Origin: Lachnospiraceae bacterium
GTDB lineage: Bacteria > Bacillota > Clostridia > Lachnospirales > Lachnospiraceae
DNA length: 32,043 nt
NCBI GenBank assembly: GCA_021205305.1
Contig: JAJPXU010000158.1
Span: 1 to 32,043 of the forward strand
Direction: 5' to 3'
Of this stretch, positions 24,196-31,492 are shown in pieces (position 1 is the first letter of the stretch; each line of letters starts with the position of its first letter). Both the position numbers and the translations under genes were made by a program. The notes beneath the pieces were generated by a model. It saw only the letters and a list, made by a program, of their open reading frames with translations. It did not search any database and was not told where the DNA came from.

Positions 24196-24471
24196 ATGAA
24201 TTGTAAAAGAATGGTTAGGCTTTTTACGGCGGTTTTACTTGTTGTGTCATTGACCGGATGTGCAGAAAACAAGAGCACATCTCAAAGCTCTGTATCCAGT
24301 CATGTAGTGAAAACCTATAATGGTCACACGAAAGTACGAACTTCTACAGGTAGTTATTGGACTCCGCCTGAAGGTTCTCAAAAACTGCTGGATGGAACAA
24401 TCATTGATTCCGAAGGATGTGTGATTGGAAATGATGGAACGGTTCATTATAACCCGGACAGCGTTGGATAA
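24196..24471 (+). CDS. Small lipoprotein, unknown
   Basis: A 91-residue protein with a lipoprotein signal (MNCKRMVRLFTAVLLVVSLT then GC; lipobox LTGC, Cys about residue 22). The mature part is Ser/Thr-rich, ending with a Trp/Pro/Gly-containing motif (SYWTPPEGSQKLLDGTIIDS). GGAGA precedes ATG 24196. It is downstream of the C39 peptidase remnant and possibly part of the same exported set. Function unknown. Confidence 0.75.
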   Translation: MNCKRMVRLFTAVLLVVSLTGCAENKSTSQSSVSSHVVKTYNGHTKVRTSTGSYWTPPEGSQKLLDGTIIDSEGCVIGNDGTVHYNPDSVG

Positions 24472-24634
24472 GCGTTTTTTCGGCTGTTTGGAAATATTTA
24501 TACCAACTTAGCGATGAATATGGCGACACGATCGATTTGGTTGATTTGGTTTGCAGGAAAATTATTTGCTGAAACTTTGCTGAAAATTTAAAACGAAGGG
24601 TATTCACAAAACGGACAGGATGATTTACAATATA

Positions 24635-24790
24635 ACTTGCAAGAAGTTCGCCTCGCTTGCGGGAGCGAACTTCGCAAGTTAACGAGCAGCTGGATTTGCT
24701 GCGAGCAATATAGCTTACAAGAAGTTCATGCCGCTTGCGGTAATGAACTTCGCAAGTTAACGAGCAGCTGGATTTGCTGCGAGCAATATG
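24635..24790. repeat. Two 78-bp tandem hairpin repeats with compensatory changes
   Basis: Copies at 24635-24712 and 24713-24790. Each has a stem GAAGTTCxx ... xxGAACTTC and a second stem GCAGC/GCTGC, joined by GCAAGTTAACGA. Copy 1 pairs GC with GC at the stem top and copy 2 pairs AT with AT, so pairing is preserved. The surrounding 24472-24902 holds no gene that I can support. Confidence 0.85.
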
Positions 24791-24902
24791 ACTTATCGGA
24801 AGTTCCACAGGGGACTACAGATGAAAGTGGCATAAGCCTCGCCTAACTGATTACAGCAAGTTCGTCACACTTGTGGAAATATTTTTGGAGGGAGGTTTTT
24901 TT

Positions 24903-25145
24903 ATGAGTACGATAGAAGCAACCATGTCCATGATGGAAGCAATGCCAGAAGATGCAAGGATTAAAGTGATGGAATATGCCCAGAAACTCTTTACATCCAG
25001 AAAACCTGCTAACCCATTTGTTTCGTTGACAACGGAGCAGATTTTGTCGGATCTTGATAAAGCGCATAAGCAGATTGAGGAAGGAAAAGGAGTTTCGGCA
25101 GATGCTGCCATGGCAGAAATGGGGAGGCGGCATGGATTCATTTAA
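24903..25145 (+). CDS. Antitoxin of type II toxin-antitoxin pair
   Basis: An 80-residue acidic, helical protein (SLTTEQILSDLDKAHKQIEE). ATG 24903 follows a strong GGAGGGAGG. Its last 14 bases overlap the toxin gene, the usual layout. The N-terminal part would be the dimerising, DNA-binding region and the C-terminus (SADAAMAEMGRRHGFI) the toxin-binding part. The subfamily is not certain (RelB- or Phd-like). Confidence 0.78.
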   Translation: MSTIEATMSMMEAMPEDARIKVMEYAQKLFTSRKPANPFVSLTTEQILSDLDKAHKQIEEGKGVSADAAMAEMGRRHGFI

Positions 25146-25461
25146 TGTGATTATGGCGCCACGAGCTATAGAGCAGTTGGATGCTTTTATTGACTATATT
25201 CAATATACATTGTTGAATGACCAGGCGGCGAAGAGTGTTTATAATGATGCTTTAGAGACCATAGAAGAATTAAAAACTGTTGCTGCCAGTTTGCAGTATT
25301 GCCGAAATACCAAACTCAGACAACGGGGTTATCGGGTGATATATTTTAGACGTCATCAGTATCTTATGTTATATCTGGTGAAAGGCAGTAATGTTTATGT
25401 TGAGGCAGTGTACCATCAACAACAAGATTATGAAAACACTTTTGCAGAAAATTTGAAATAA
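25132..25461 (+). CDS. RelE/ParE-type toxin
   Basis: A 109-residue protein. APRAIEQLDAFIDYIQYTL, an RGYRVIYFRRHQYLMLYLV strand region and VYVEAVYHQQQDYEN follow the RelE/ParE fold, with terminal basic and aromatic residues. ATG 25132 overlaps the antitoxin end. RelE members cut mRNA at the ribosome and ParE members poison gyrase; which applies here is unclear from sequence. Confidence 0.85.
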   Translation: MDSFNVIMAPRAIEQLDAFIDYIQYTLLNDQAAKSVYNDALETIEELKTVAASLQYCRNTKLRQRGYRVIYFRRHQYLMLYLVKGSNVYVEAVYHQQQDYENTFAENLK

Positions 25462-25482
25462 GATATATAAATATTCACATAA

Positions 25483-25517
25483 TTTTAACCGGGTACGTGA
25501 CTGTATCCGGTTAAAAA
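25483..25517. terminator. Symmetrical hairpin after toxin gene
   Basis: AATTTTAACCGGGTAC pairs with GTATCCGGTTAAAAATT around a 6-base loop, with A/T tails on both arms. It could terminate in either direction. It lies 20 bases after the toxin stop and marks the edge of the next gene remnant. Confidence 0.45.
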
Positions 25518-25524
25518 TTATGAA

Positions 25525-26058
25525 ATTTTTGTAAGCGTAGGCTATGCAGACGGACTCGGCTCCGGTGTCAGAAATTTGTATAAGTTTACAAAAATATATT
25601 CCGGAGGAGAGCCAGATCTTGAAGAAGGGGATGTATTCCGTTTGACGGTTCCTTTGATAAATAATAGTTCTGAAAACTCGGCGATTGGAAACGACAATCC
25701 GGCGATTGACGATAAAAACCAGGCGTTTGAGACTGAAAAGTTGGCGATTGATGGCAAAAACTCGGCGATTGAAGACGAAAAACTGGTGATTGGAAATGAA
25801 AACCCGGCGATTAAAGTGAATGAAAAAATAAATATGGCGATAGAAGAAAATAAATTTAGTGAGCCCACCAGGCTGAGAATTCTGATGATTTATCGTAAGA
25901 TAGGAGAAGGGAAAGTTTTTGGAACAAGTGATATTGCTCAGATTTCAGGTTGTTCATCTTCAACTGCACATGAATTATTAAGGAAACTTCGTGAAATGAA
26001 TGTTATTGAGAAAGTGAAAGGAAATGGAAAAGGCCGTTATATGTTCATTTCGGAATGA
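25525..26058 (+). pseudogene. C-terminal remnant of AlbA_2-type ATP-binding regulator
   Basis: The frame opens with FVSVGYADGLGSGVRNLYK and continues SGGEPDLEEGDVFRLTVPL, the C-terminal signature of AlbA_2/HATPase_c_4 'putative DNA binding' proteins; the 300 or so residues normally in front are missing. A linker of seven-residue repeats (AIGNDNP, AIDDKNQ, AFETEKL, AIDGKNS, AIEDEKL, VIGNENP, AIKVNEK) follows. A winged helix (RLRILMIYRKIGEGK, SGCSSSTAHELLRKLREMNV) ends it. No start codon fits; TTG 25576 is internal. Homology begins right after the hairpin. Confidence 0.75.
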
Positions 26059-26123
26059 TAAAGCAAGTAGCGTTTTTCCGGATACTTCATATGATAAAGA
26101 AAACCATTTTAAAGGATTATCGT

Positions 26124-26660
26124 ATGAATATGAAATCGAAACGAATCATGGTAGCAGCTTTTTCTTTGATACTTGCGATTGGGAATTCCACAGCCGCCTT
26201 TGCTATGGAGGAAGAAGCTTCAGAACAGGTGTCTGCTGTAGTAGAAACGGAAGAGGTCCCTGTTGCGGCTGACATAACAGAAGCAGAGCAGAAACTCACC
26301 GTCGTCACCTTAAACGAGGTTGCACACTCGATTTTCTACGCGCCGCAGTATGTGGCGATTGAGTTCGGCTATTTTGAGGAGGAGGGCATTGACCTGACAG
26401 TCGTGACTGGCTTTGGTGCGGATAAGACAATGACTGCGCTGATTTTCGGTGAGGCGGATATCGGGTTTATGGGTTCGGAGTCTTCGATTTATACCTACAG
26501 CGGCGGCGCGGCGGACGCACCGGTCAATTTTGCGCAGCTCACCCAACGCGCCGGGAATTTTGTGGTTGCCAGAGAGGATACCGATGACTTTGAGTGGAGT
26601 GATTTGATTGGAAAAGACGTGTTGGGAGGGCGTGTTGGTGGCGTACATATATCAATGTAA
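26124..26660 (+). pseudogene. ABC transporter substrate-binding protein, 3' truncated (SsuA/NMT1-like)
   Basis: The first 178 residues of a nitrate/sulfonate/thiamine-type binding protein: signal peptide (KSKRIMVAAFSLILAIGNST), then TVVTLNEVAHSIFYAPQYVA, EEEGIDLTVVTGFGADKTMT, GEADIGFMGSE and LTQRAGNFVVARE. The frame dies at LGGRVGGVHISM, in the middle of a domain that is usually about 300 residues. It is followed 50 bases later by the tnpV remnant, so a mobile element may have cut it. AAAGGA lies before ATG 26124. Confidence 0.75.
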
Positions 26661-26900
26661 ATTATGAGACGATTGTAATTTTGTGCAACTGGGTGGAAAG
26701 GGTGGAACAAAATGAACGATTTGAAACAAAGGATTCATGATGACAGCAACGGCCTGGACTACGTGCTTGTTGGAGATTATTACATTCCTGACCTGATATT
26801 GGACAAGCCAAAAGCAGAGCCGGAAGAACAGCGCTCCATAGGGAAGTGGGGACGGATGCACAGAGAGTATCTGAAGGAATGCCGTCCGGTAGCGTATAAT

Positions 26901-27018
26901 AATGAAAGCCGCGCAATGAAAAATCGCTGCGCGATTGGCGCGGTGCCGTGCTCGATTTTCTCCGAAAATCGGAACATTGCCTGCGTTCATACTCGTTGCA
27001 CGAGTACGGACATATAAT
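26901..27018. mobile_element. 118-bp palindromic element inserted in tnpV
   Basis: Flanked by direct TATAAT copies (26895-26900 and 27013-27018), with the second copy counted inside the interval. It contains stems CGATTTT/AAAATCG (26953-26971) and TACTCGT/ACGAGTA (26990-27006). No coding capacity. A REP/MITE-like non-autonomous element is the best reading. Confidence 0.6.
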
Positions 27019-27156
27019 GATCTGCTGCTGTCCGGCAGACTCTGGGCATATCTTGCCGATCTGAATGAGCAGGCACAGGCGCGCCTGGAAGTCATCATTG
27101 ATCAGATGAAGGATGCTGAAGGTGTGACTGAGGATTTGAAGAGCCGTGATTGGTGG

Positions 27157-27233
27157 AAGCGCCCCCTCGTTTCACTCGGCGGCAGATCGGGTGCCCCATA
27201 TAAAAACGCTTCGCGTTGGGGGCACCCTGGTGG
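27157..27233. mobile_element. 77-bp palindromic element inserted in tnpV
   Basis: Flanked by TGGTGG (27151-27156 and 27228-27233). It holds a 9-bp perfect stem GGGTGCCCC/GGGGCACCC (27189-27197, 27219-27227) enclosing AACGC/GCGTT. A second independent insertion of a different hairpin type. Confidence 0.55.
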
Positions 27234-27328
27234 GACTGGGTGCAGCGTATGGGAAACATCCAGAACCGTGCCGAGGAAATTATCAGGACAGAAATGATTT
27301 ATCAATGATTTGTTATTAGATAGCGGAG

Positions 27329-27354
27329 GCCGTCTCTTTGGAGGCGGCTTTTCT
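27329..27354 (+). terminator. Intrinsic terminator after tnpV
   Basis: GCCGTCTC (27329-27336) pairs with GAGGCGGC (27341-27348) with one wobble and a TTTG loop, followed by TTTTCT. Confidence 0.7.
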
Positions 27355-27472
27355 ATTCTGTCTGAATGATATAGTTTAAACTGGTAAAGGGTCATATTGC
27401 CACCTTACCAGATTAAAAGAGCTGCGTTAAGACTTTTTAAGATTTATACGGACGCTTTTGTTTTGACAGGGA

Positions 27473-27590
27473 TTTGTCTGCATTTAAGGGCTTAGAAAGC
27501 CTTATTTTTAAGGAAAAAATGAGAGCAAAAGTGGTATTTGTGGAATTATTATCATGGATGCTCATTTTTGTGTTTCTAAATGCGGACAAA
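27473..27590. repeat. 118-bp interval bounded by 14-bp inverted repeats
   Basis: TTTGTCTGCATTTA (27473-27486) and TAAATGCGGACAAA (27577-27590) are inverted with one mismatch. The 90 bases between are A/T-rich and non-coding. This could be a decayed element end pair. The wider 27309-27812 stretch has no gene. Confidence 0.5.
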
Positions 27591-27644
27591 GAATAAAAGA
27601 CAAGCAGGAGTGGAATGGATTATGACTATGTATTGGAATAGCGG

Positions 27645-27671
27645 AGTCGTCTTTTTGGAGATGGCTTTTTA
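27645..27671 (+). terminator. Intrinsic terminator, upstream of blaI-like promoter
   Basis: AGTCGTCT (27645-27652) pairs with AGATGGCT (27659-27666) with two wobbles, then TTTTT. It shares the TAGCGGAG...CGTCT context with the terminator at 27329, suggesting a duplicated end sequence. Confidence 0.6.
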
Positions 27672-27687
27672 GTTCCTGAACTTTTCA

Positions 27688-27716
27688 TTGACAAAACAGT
27701 CTATCTTTGATAGACT
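27688..27716 (+). promoter_or_regulatory. Promoter of blaI/blaR-like operon
   Basis: TTGACA (27688-27693), 17 bases, TAGACT (27711-27716). The -10 lies inside the first operator palindrome, so repressor binding would block polymerase. Confidence 0.6.
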
Positions 27717-27746
27717 GACTTTATGAAAGTCTATTCGAAATAGACT
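27698..27746. promoter_or_regulatory. Paired operator palindromes for BlaI-like repressor
   Basis: AGTCTATCTTTGATAGACT (27698-27716) and AGTCTATTCGAAATAGACT (27728-27746) are each perfect 8+3+8 inverted repeats. Their centres are 30 bases apart, i.e. three helical turns, placing two dimers on one face. The half-site AGTCTAT differs from the TACA/TGTA half-site of classic BlaI/MecI operators. Confidence 0.82.
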
Positions 27747-27812
27747 AAAGGCTTGTTCTAATAGGCACAAACTAAATGATGCGATATTTAAAAATTATTG
27801 GAGGCGGGCAAT

Positions 27813-28178
27813 ATGGATGATATGAGACTTGGAACAGTAGAAGCGCATTTTGCGAATCTAATCTGGGAGAATGAACCGATCACATCCGGCGAACTGGTAA
27901 AATTGTGTAATCGTGAACTGGAGTGGAAAAAATCAACGACTTACACGGTCTTGAAAAAACTTTGCAACCGTGGAATTTTTCAGAATGTGAATGGGGTAGT
28001 TTCTTCCGTGATTTCGAAGGAAGAGTTTACAGGGATACAATGTGCGGAATTCGTGGATAAGAAATTTAACGGATTTCTGCCGGCATTTGTGACCTCTTTT
28101 GCGAAGCAAAGGAAGCTGACTGAAGAGGAAGTCCAGGAACTGGAAAAAATTATCAAAGCGTACCGTGAAGAGCAGTAA
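27813..28178 (+). CDS. blaI: BlaI/MecI-family repressor
   Basis: A 121-residue protein. The N-terminal winged helix (LGTVEAHFANLIWENEPITS, WKKSTTYTVLKKLCNRGI) and the C-terminal dimerisation helices (LPAFVTSFAKQRKLTEEEVQ) fit the BlaI family. GGAGGCGG lies 6-7 bases before ATG 27813; TTG 27798 is rejected. Family knowledge: it represses until cleaved after signalling by the partner membrane protease. The usual cleavage site sits in the linker near residues 75-100. It is 37 bases upstream of that partner. Confidence 0.9.
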   Translation: MDDMRLGTVEAHFANLIWENEPITSGELVKLCNRELEWKKSTTYTVLKKLCNRGIFQNVNGVVSSVISKEEFTGIQCAEFVDKKFNGFLPAFVTSFAKQRKLTEEEVQELEKIIKAYREEQ

Positions 28179-28215
28179 TTTTATGAGAAACAGGAAACAG
28201 TGAAAGGAGGAGCGT

Positions 28216-30882
28216 ATGCAAGCGGCTTTTTTATATATTGCAAACAGAAGCATTCTGTCTATAGGACTGATCGTGATTGTGTTATTGTTGCGCTGCATTT
28301 TTCGGAATGACTCCAAATTCATCCGCTGCATCTTCTGGGGTTTTGTCGGGGTACTTCTTCTTTTCCCATTGTCGATTCCTGAATTTCTTTCTGGAAACGG
28401 TGCGGGTGATGCTTTGGTGGGAATGAAATCAGCCGAAGTGACTTCAGATTCTGGAGATCATTCGGAGAGTTATGACATAAATCTGGATACAGATGGAGCG
28501 GAGTCAGTAATAACGGGCTCTGTCATTTCAGGTATGGCTGTGTCAGATGAACAAGATGAAAACAGTGAGGCAGATAGCGAATGGAATACAGTGATTTCTA
28601 CGGAGATTTTAGATACAATCGCAGGGAATTCGGAAATGGCTACAGACACAGGGAATGTCATTGTAGAAAGGTCTGATGCAACAACGGAGACGGCAGATGC
28701 TGGAGATTCTTGGAAGAACTGGTTGCTCCTTGAAATTCAACTGCCGGAATATATTGTTTCTGTCCTGTCTGTTATCTGGCTTGTCGGGGTCGTGTTGTTA
28801 TGTCTTTACTTGCTTGTTGGTCATGCGGTGATGAAGAAGCGAGTGAGCATATGTATGAGGAAGAGTCGGAAAGACGGTGAAAGTGACGTCTGGCTTTGCG
28901 ATGATATCGATTCTCCGTTTTTGTTTGGTTATCTGCGGCCCCGGATTTTCATTCCCTCTGATATGGAGGAATGGCAGATTTCATATGTTGCTGCGCATGA
29001 AGGGGTACACAGAAAACAGCGTGATTATATATGGAAGACGGCAGCGTTTTTGATCGCGGCACTGCACTGGTTCAATCCATTTGTGTGGGTAGCCTTTCAC
29101 TGTTTTTGCGCGGATCTGGAACTATCCTGCGATGAAAAAGCGACAAAAGATATGAGCGACGACGACCGCGCTTTATACGCAAAGACACTTGTGGCGTGCA
29201 GCAGTCAGAAAAGGGTAACGCCGGTGCATTTGTTGGCTTTTGGCAAAAACGCGGTAAAAGAAAGGATTTGTGTGGTTATGAAAAAGAGAGTATCAAGAAG
29301 GAAAAGAATGATCTGTAACCTGCTGACATGCGTACTTTTTTCAGTAAGCTTCCTTGCAGCGGCGGCTGTCGGCACAAAATATGTATCCTGTGCGGAAGAA
29401 AGCAGCGGAATTACCACAATTGTCTGGGCGGTACCGGAGAGCAATACCACTATGTTTTACGGGTCTGGATCTGGAGTGAAAAGCTGGTATAAGGAGACAG
29501 ACCGGTTGAACGCAGATTTGCTGAATGAACAGCTGGAAGCAGATGGATACAGCTTCCGGCTGGAAGTGAAATACATCCCATGGGGCAATAGCCGCAGTGA
29601 ATTCATCGAGACAGGGGAAAATGAGGCTTATCCGGCAGAGGATTATTATGCTTCCTTAAAAGAAGTTCTGGAGGATGGAACGGCGGATATAGTTTCCTGC
29701 GTTTCGATTGGTTCAGACGCGATTTCGGAGCTGGTGCGCGGCGGTTATCTTGCGGACATTTCGGATTATCTGGATTCAGACGAAGGGTTTGCGTTAAAAA
29801 ACGTATTTTATGAAGAACTTTGGGAAAGTGTCTGTGTGAACAGCTCTCTTTGCCTGCTTCCGACAGAACTTGCTGCGAATGGAACTGACTATTATGCATT
29901 TAACAAAACGTATTTTACAGAGGAGGATCTGGCTGCATTTGACGGAACCGCGCAGTCGCTTTTGCAGCTTCTGGAAAATTGTGGAGAGGAGAATCTGAAA
30001 GAAGAAAATCTGAAGGTGGTCTGGGGTGCGGATCTGACTTCGCTCGCGTATTCGGCAGGGCAGCAATATACAGATGGTGTGCTGCTTGATCTGGAGACAG
30101 GTAAGGTGAGAAGCCTTGCCGGGTCAGAAGCATTTATGGAAGAAGCGGATGCCATCCGTTCGATGCGCGAGAATGGATATTTTGGGGAAGATGGAAGTTC
30201 CTGGCAGCCCGGAACAACGTTGTCTGTCACAAAGGCGGGGCTGGAGTGCGGCGTTGCCGTCTGGGTTGGCGTAGACGCAGTGGAGATTTCAGAAGAAGTA
30301 AAGGATGATGTCATTCTGGTGCAGATGCCTTACGCATATTCCAATACTCTTGGCTATAATGTTGCGGTGAACAGCCAATCTGACTGTCAGAAGGCGGCAT
30401 TAGAACTTTTGGCGCTGCTCTATACAAATGAGGATTATGCGAACCTGTTGCTCTGGGGAGAAGAGGGTACAGATTATGAAGTGACAGATGGGACAGCCAC
30501 CGCATTGACAGAACGGGCGGCGAGCATCAGTATAAAACAGTTCTGGACCGGGCTGTACAAAGAAATCTGGTCTGCTAATCAGGAACCGGAGACCTTGTCT
30601 GAAACTACTGGAAGCCTGCTGACGAAAACTGATTTGTATAACGATACAGGAAAGAAAGATTCGACTGTGACAGACTTTTGCATAGATCGCTCGGAATTTG
30701 ATGAGGAAATGAGTGCCTTTTCCGATATTGCTACACAGGCGGCGTATGCTTATATGAAAGGCAATATTGATCTGGAAGAATTTACGGAACGGCTTGAGGA
30801 AGCAGGAGGGGAGAAAGTGCGTAGTCAGATCAGCAGGCAGATGACGAAATGGGAAAAGAGTAAGCGGGGAAAATCTCGTTAA
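28216..30882 (+). CDS. BlaR1-like M56 metalloprotease receptor with solute-binding sensor domain
   Basis: An 888-residue protein. Residues 1-370 form the M56 membrane protease: helices at about 8-28, 37-53, 180-205, 280-300 and 352-372, with the zinc motif HEGVH at 261-265 and ELSCDEKA downstream. An unusual acidic Ser/Thr-rich insert of about 115 residues (57-170) lies between helices 2 and 3. From about 385 the extracellular part is not a penicillin-binding domain but a type-2 solute-binding fold (LEDGTADIV; ISELVRGGYLADISDYLDSD; YYAFNKTYFTEEDL; ALLYTNEDYANLLLWGEEGT), as in sugar or peptide ABC binding proteins. AAAGGAGGAG precedes ATG. It likely senses a solute and triggers repressor cleavage. 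Confidence 0.88.
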   Translation: MQAAFLYIANRSILSIGLIVIVLLLRCIFRNDSKFIRCIFWGFVGVLLLFPLSIPEFLSGNGAGDALVGMKSAEVTSDSGDHSESYDINLDTDGAESVITGSVISGMAVSDEQDENSEADSEWNTVISTEILDTIAGNSEMATDTGNVIVERSDATTETADAGDSWKNWLLLEIQLPEYIVSVLSVIWLVGVVLLCLYLLVGHAVMKKRVSICMRKSRKDGESDVWLCDDIDSPFLFGYLRPRIFIPSDMEEWQISYVAAHEGVHRKQRDYIWKTAAFLIAALHWFNPFVWVAFHCFCADLELSCDEKATKDMSDDDRALYAKTLVACSSQKRVTPVHLLAFGKNAVKERICVVMKKRVSRRKRMICNLLTCVLFSVSFLAAAAVGTKYVSCAEESSGITTIVWAVPESNTTMFYGSGSGVKSWYKETDRLNADLLNEQLEADGYSFRLEVKYIPWGNSRSEFIETGENEAYPAEDYYASLKEVLEDGTADIVSCVSIGSDAISELVRGGYLADISDYLDSDEGFALKNVFYEELWESVCVNSSLCLLPTELAANGTDYYAFNKTYFTEEDLAAFDGTAQSLLQLLENCGEENLKEENLKVVWGADLTSLAYSAGQQYTDGVLLDLETGKVRSLAGSEAFMEEADAIRSMRENGYFGEDGSSWQPGTTLSVTKAGLECGVAVWVGVDAVEISEEVKDDVILVQMPYAYSNTLGYNVAVNSQSDCQKAALELLALLYTNEDYANLLLWGEEGTDYEVTDGTATALTERAASISIKQFWTGLYKEIWSANQEPETLSETTGSLLTKTDLYNDTGKKDSTVTDFCIDRSEFDEEMSAFSDIATQAAYAYMKGNIDLEEFTERLEEAGGEKVRSQISRQMTKWEKSKRGKSR

Positions 30883-30942
30883 CTTTCGAAAGCTATATGT
30901 TTTGAAAAAATCGATGAGTTTTACTGTATGTGAGATTTTTTG

Positions 30943-30970
30943 CAGGCTGCGTAAATAACGCAGCCTGTTT
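30943..30970 (+). terminator. Terminator of blaI/blaR-like operon
   Basis: CAGGCTGCGT (30943-30952) pairs perfectly with ACGCAGCCTG (30958-30967) over AAATA, then TTTC. The T run is short, but the stem is strong and is placed 60 bases after the stop. Confidence 0.7.
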
Positions 30971-31077
30971 CAATGTATTGATAGTAATGCTTTTGCTGCT
31001 TGAATTATAATATGGATAGAATGTTGCAAAAACATAACATATAAAATATAAAAGTTGTAAAAATAGAACATAGCACC

Positions 31078-31115
31078 TTGACATTTCTAGATTATATGGT
31101 AAAGTATAATCTAGA
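31078..31115 (+). promoter_or_regulatory. Autoregulatory promoter/operator of XRE gene
   Basis: TTGACA (31078-31083) and TATAAT (31105-31110) are 21 bases apart, too long for a standard promoter unless another element is used. They enclose and overlap an 11-bp perfect inverted repeat, TCTAGATTATA (31086-31096) and TATAATCTAGA (31105-31115), with 8 bases between. This is a likely binding site for the XRE protein whose gene starts 15 bases later. Confidence 0.6.
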
Positions 31116-31129
31116 ATGGAGGGAAGTTC

Positions 31130-31492
31130 ATGAATGAATTGTTAGGTAATCGCATTAAGGCATTGAGAAAAACTAAGAATCTTACGCAGGAACAACTGGC
31201 CGATCAAATTGGAATAAGCAGGCAGAGATATGCGAGAATAGAAAAAGGCACGAATAATATTTCACTTGATATTTTATCCAAGATTGCAAAAGCTTTGGAT
31301 ATTACTGTTAACGATATTACAAAAGTTCTGGATGAAACTCCGGTTGTTTCCCATAGGGTGGGTGATAAAAGTTCTTCTTCTAAAGAAATATTTGATATGT
31401 TGGATTTATTTTACGCAAATAAACATTTATTTACGAAATTGCAGGACAATGACCTGAGTAAAGGGGGATTGGGATTACGTGCAGGAGAGTAG
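31130..31492 (+). CDS. XRE-family transcriptional regulator
   Basis: A 120-residue protein. The N-terminal helix-turn-helix (residues 8-62: ALRKTKNLTQEQLADQIGIS, YARIEKGTNNISLDILSKIA) is clear. The C-terminal part is helical (SKEIFDMLDLFYANKHLFTK). GGAGGGAAG precedes ATG 31130. It overlaps the ImmA-like peptidase gene by 14 bases, an arrangement in which the peptidase cleaves the regulator under stress, as in ICEBs1 ImmR/ImmA. Probably the first genes of another element or a chromosomal stress switch. Confidence 0.88.
   Translation: MNELLGNRIKALRKTKNLTQEQLADQIGISRQRYARIEKGTNNISLDILSKIAKALDITVNDITKVLDETPVVSHRVGDKSSSSKEIFDMLDLFYANKHLFTKLQDNDLSKGGLGLRAGE

Larger units (their letters stand above)
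26712..27308 (+). pseudogene. tnpV: tnpV, interrupted by two hairpin elements
   Basis: Three segments in sequence rebuild a TnpV-type transposon protein. Segment 1, frame of 26712: YVLVGDYYIPDL, GKWGRMHREYLKECRPVAYN. Segment 2, shifted frame: DLLLSGRLWAYLADLNEQAQ, IIDQMKDAEGVTEDLKSRD. Segment 3, original frame from 27234: DWVQRMGNIQNRAEEIIRTE, then stop at 27306-27308. The interruptions are 118 and 77 bases, together 195, so the final frame is restored. The role of TnpV in transposition is unclear. Confidence 0.8.

Noticed and set aside
24635-24790. CRISPR or tRNA-like element
   Set aside because: There are only two adjacent units, with no spacer, and the hairpins do not form a cloverleaf.
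28216-30882. Beta-lactam sensor BlaR1/MecR1 and a resistance operon
   Set aside because: The extracellular part lacks the penicillin-binding SxxK/SxN/KTG pattern in the right context and looks like a solute-binding protein; no beta-lactamase gene is near.
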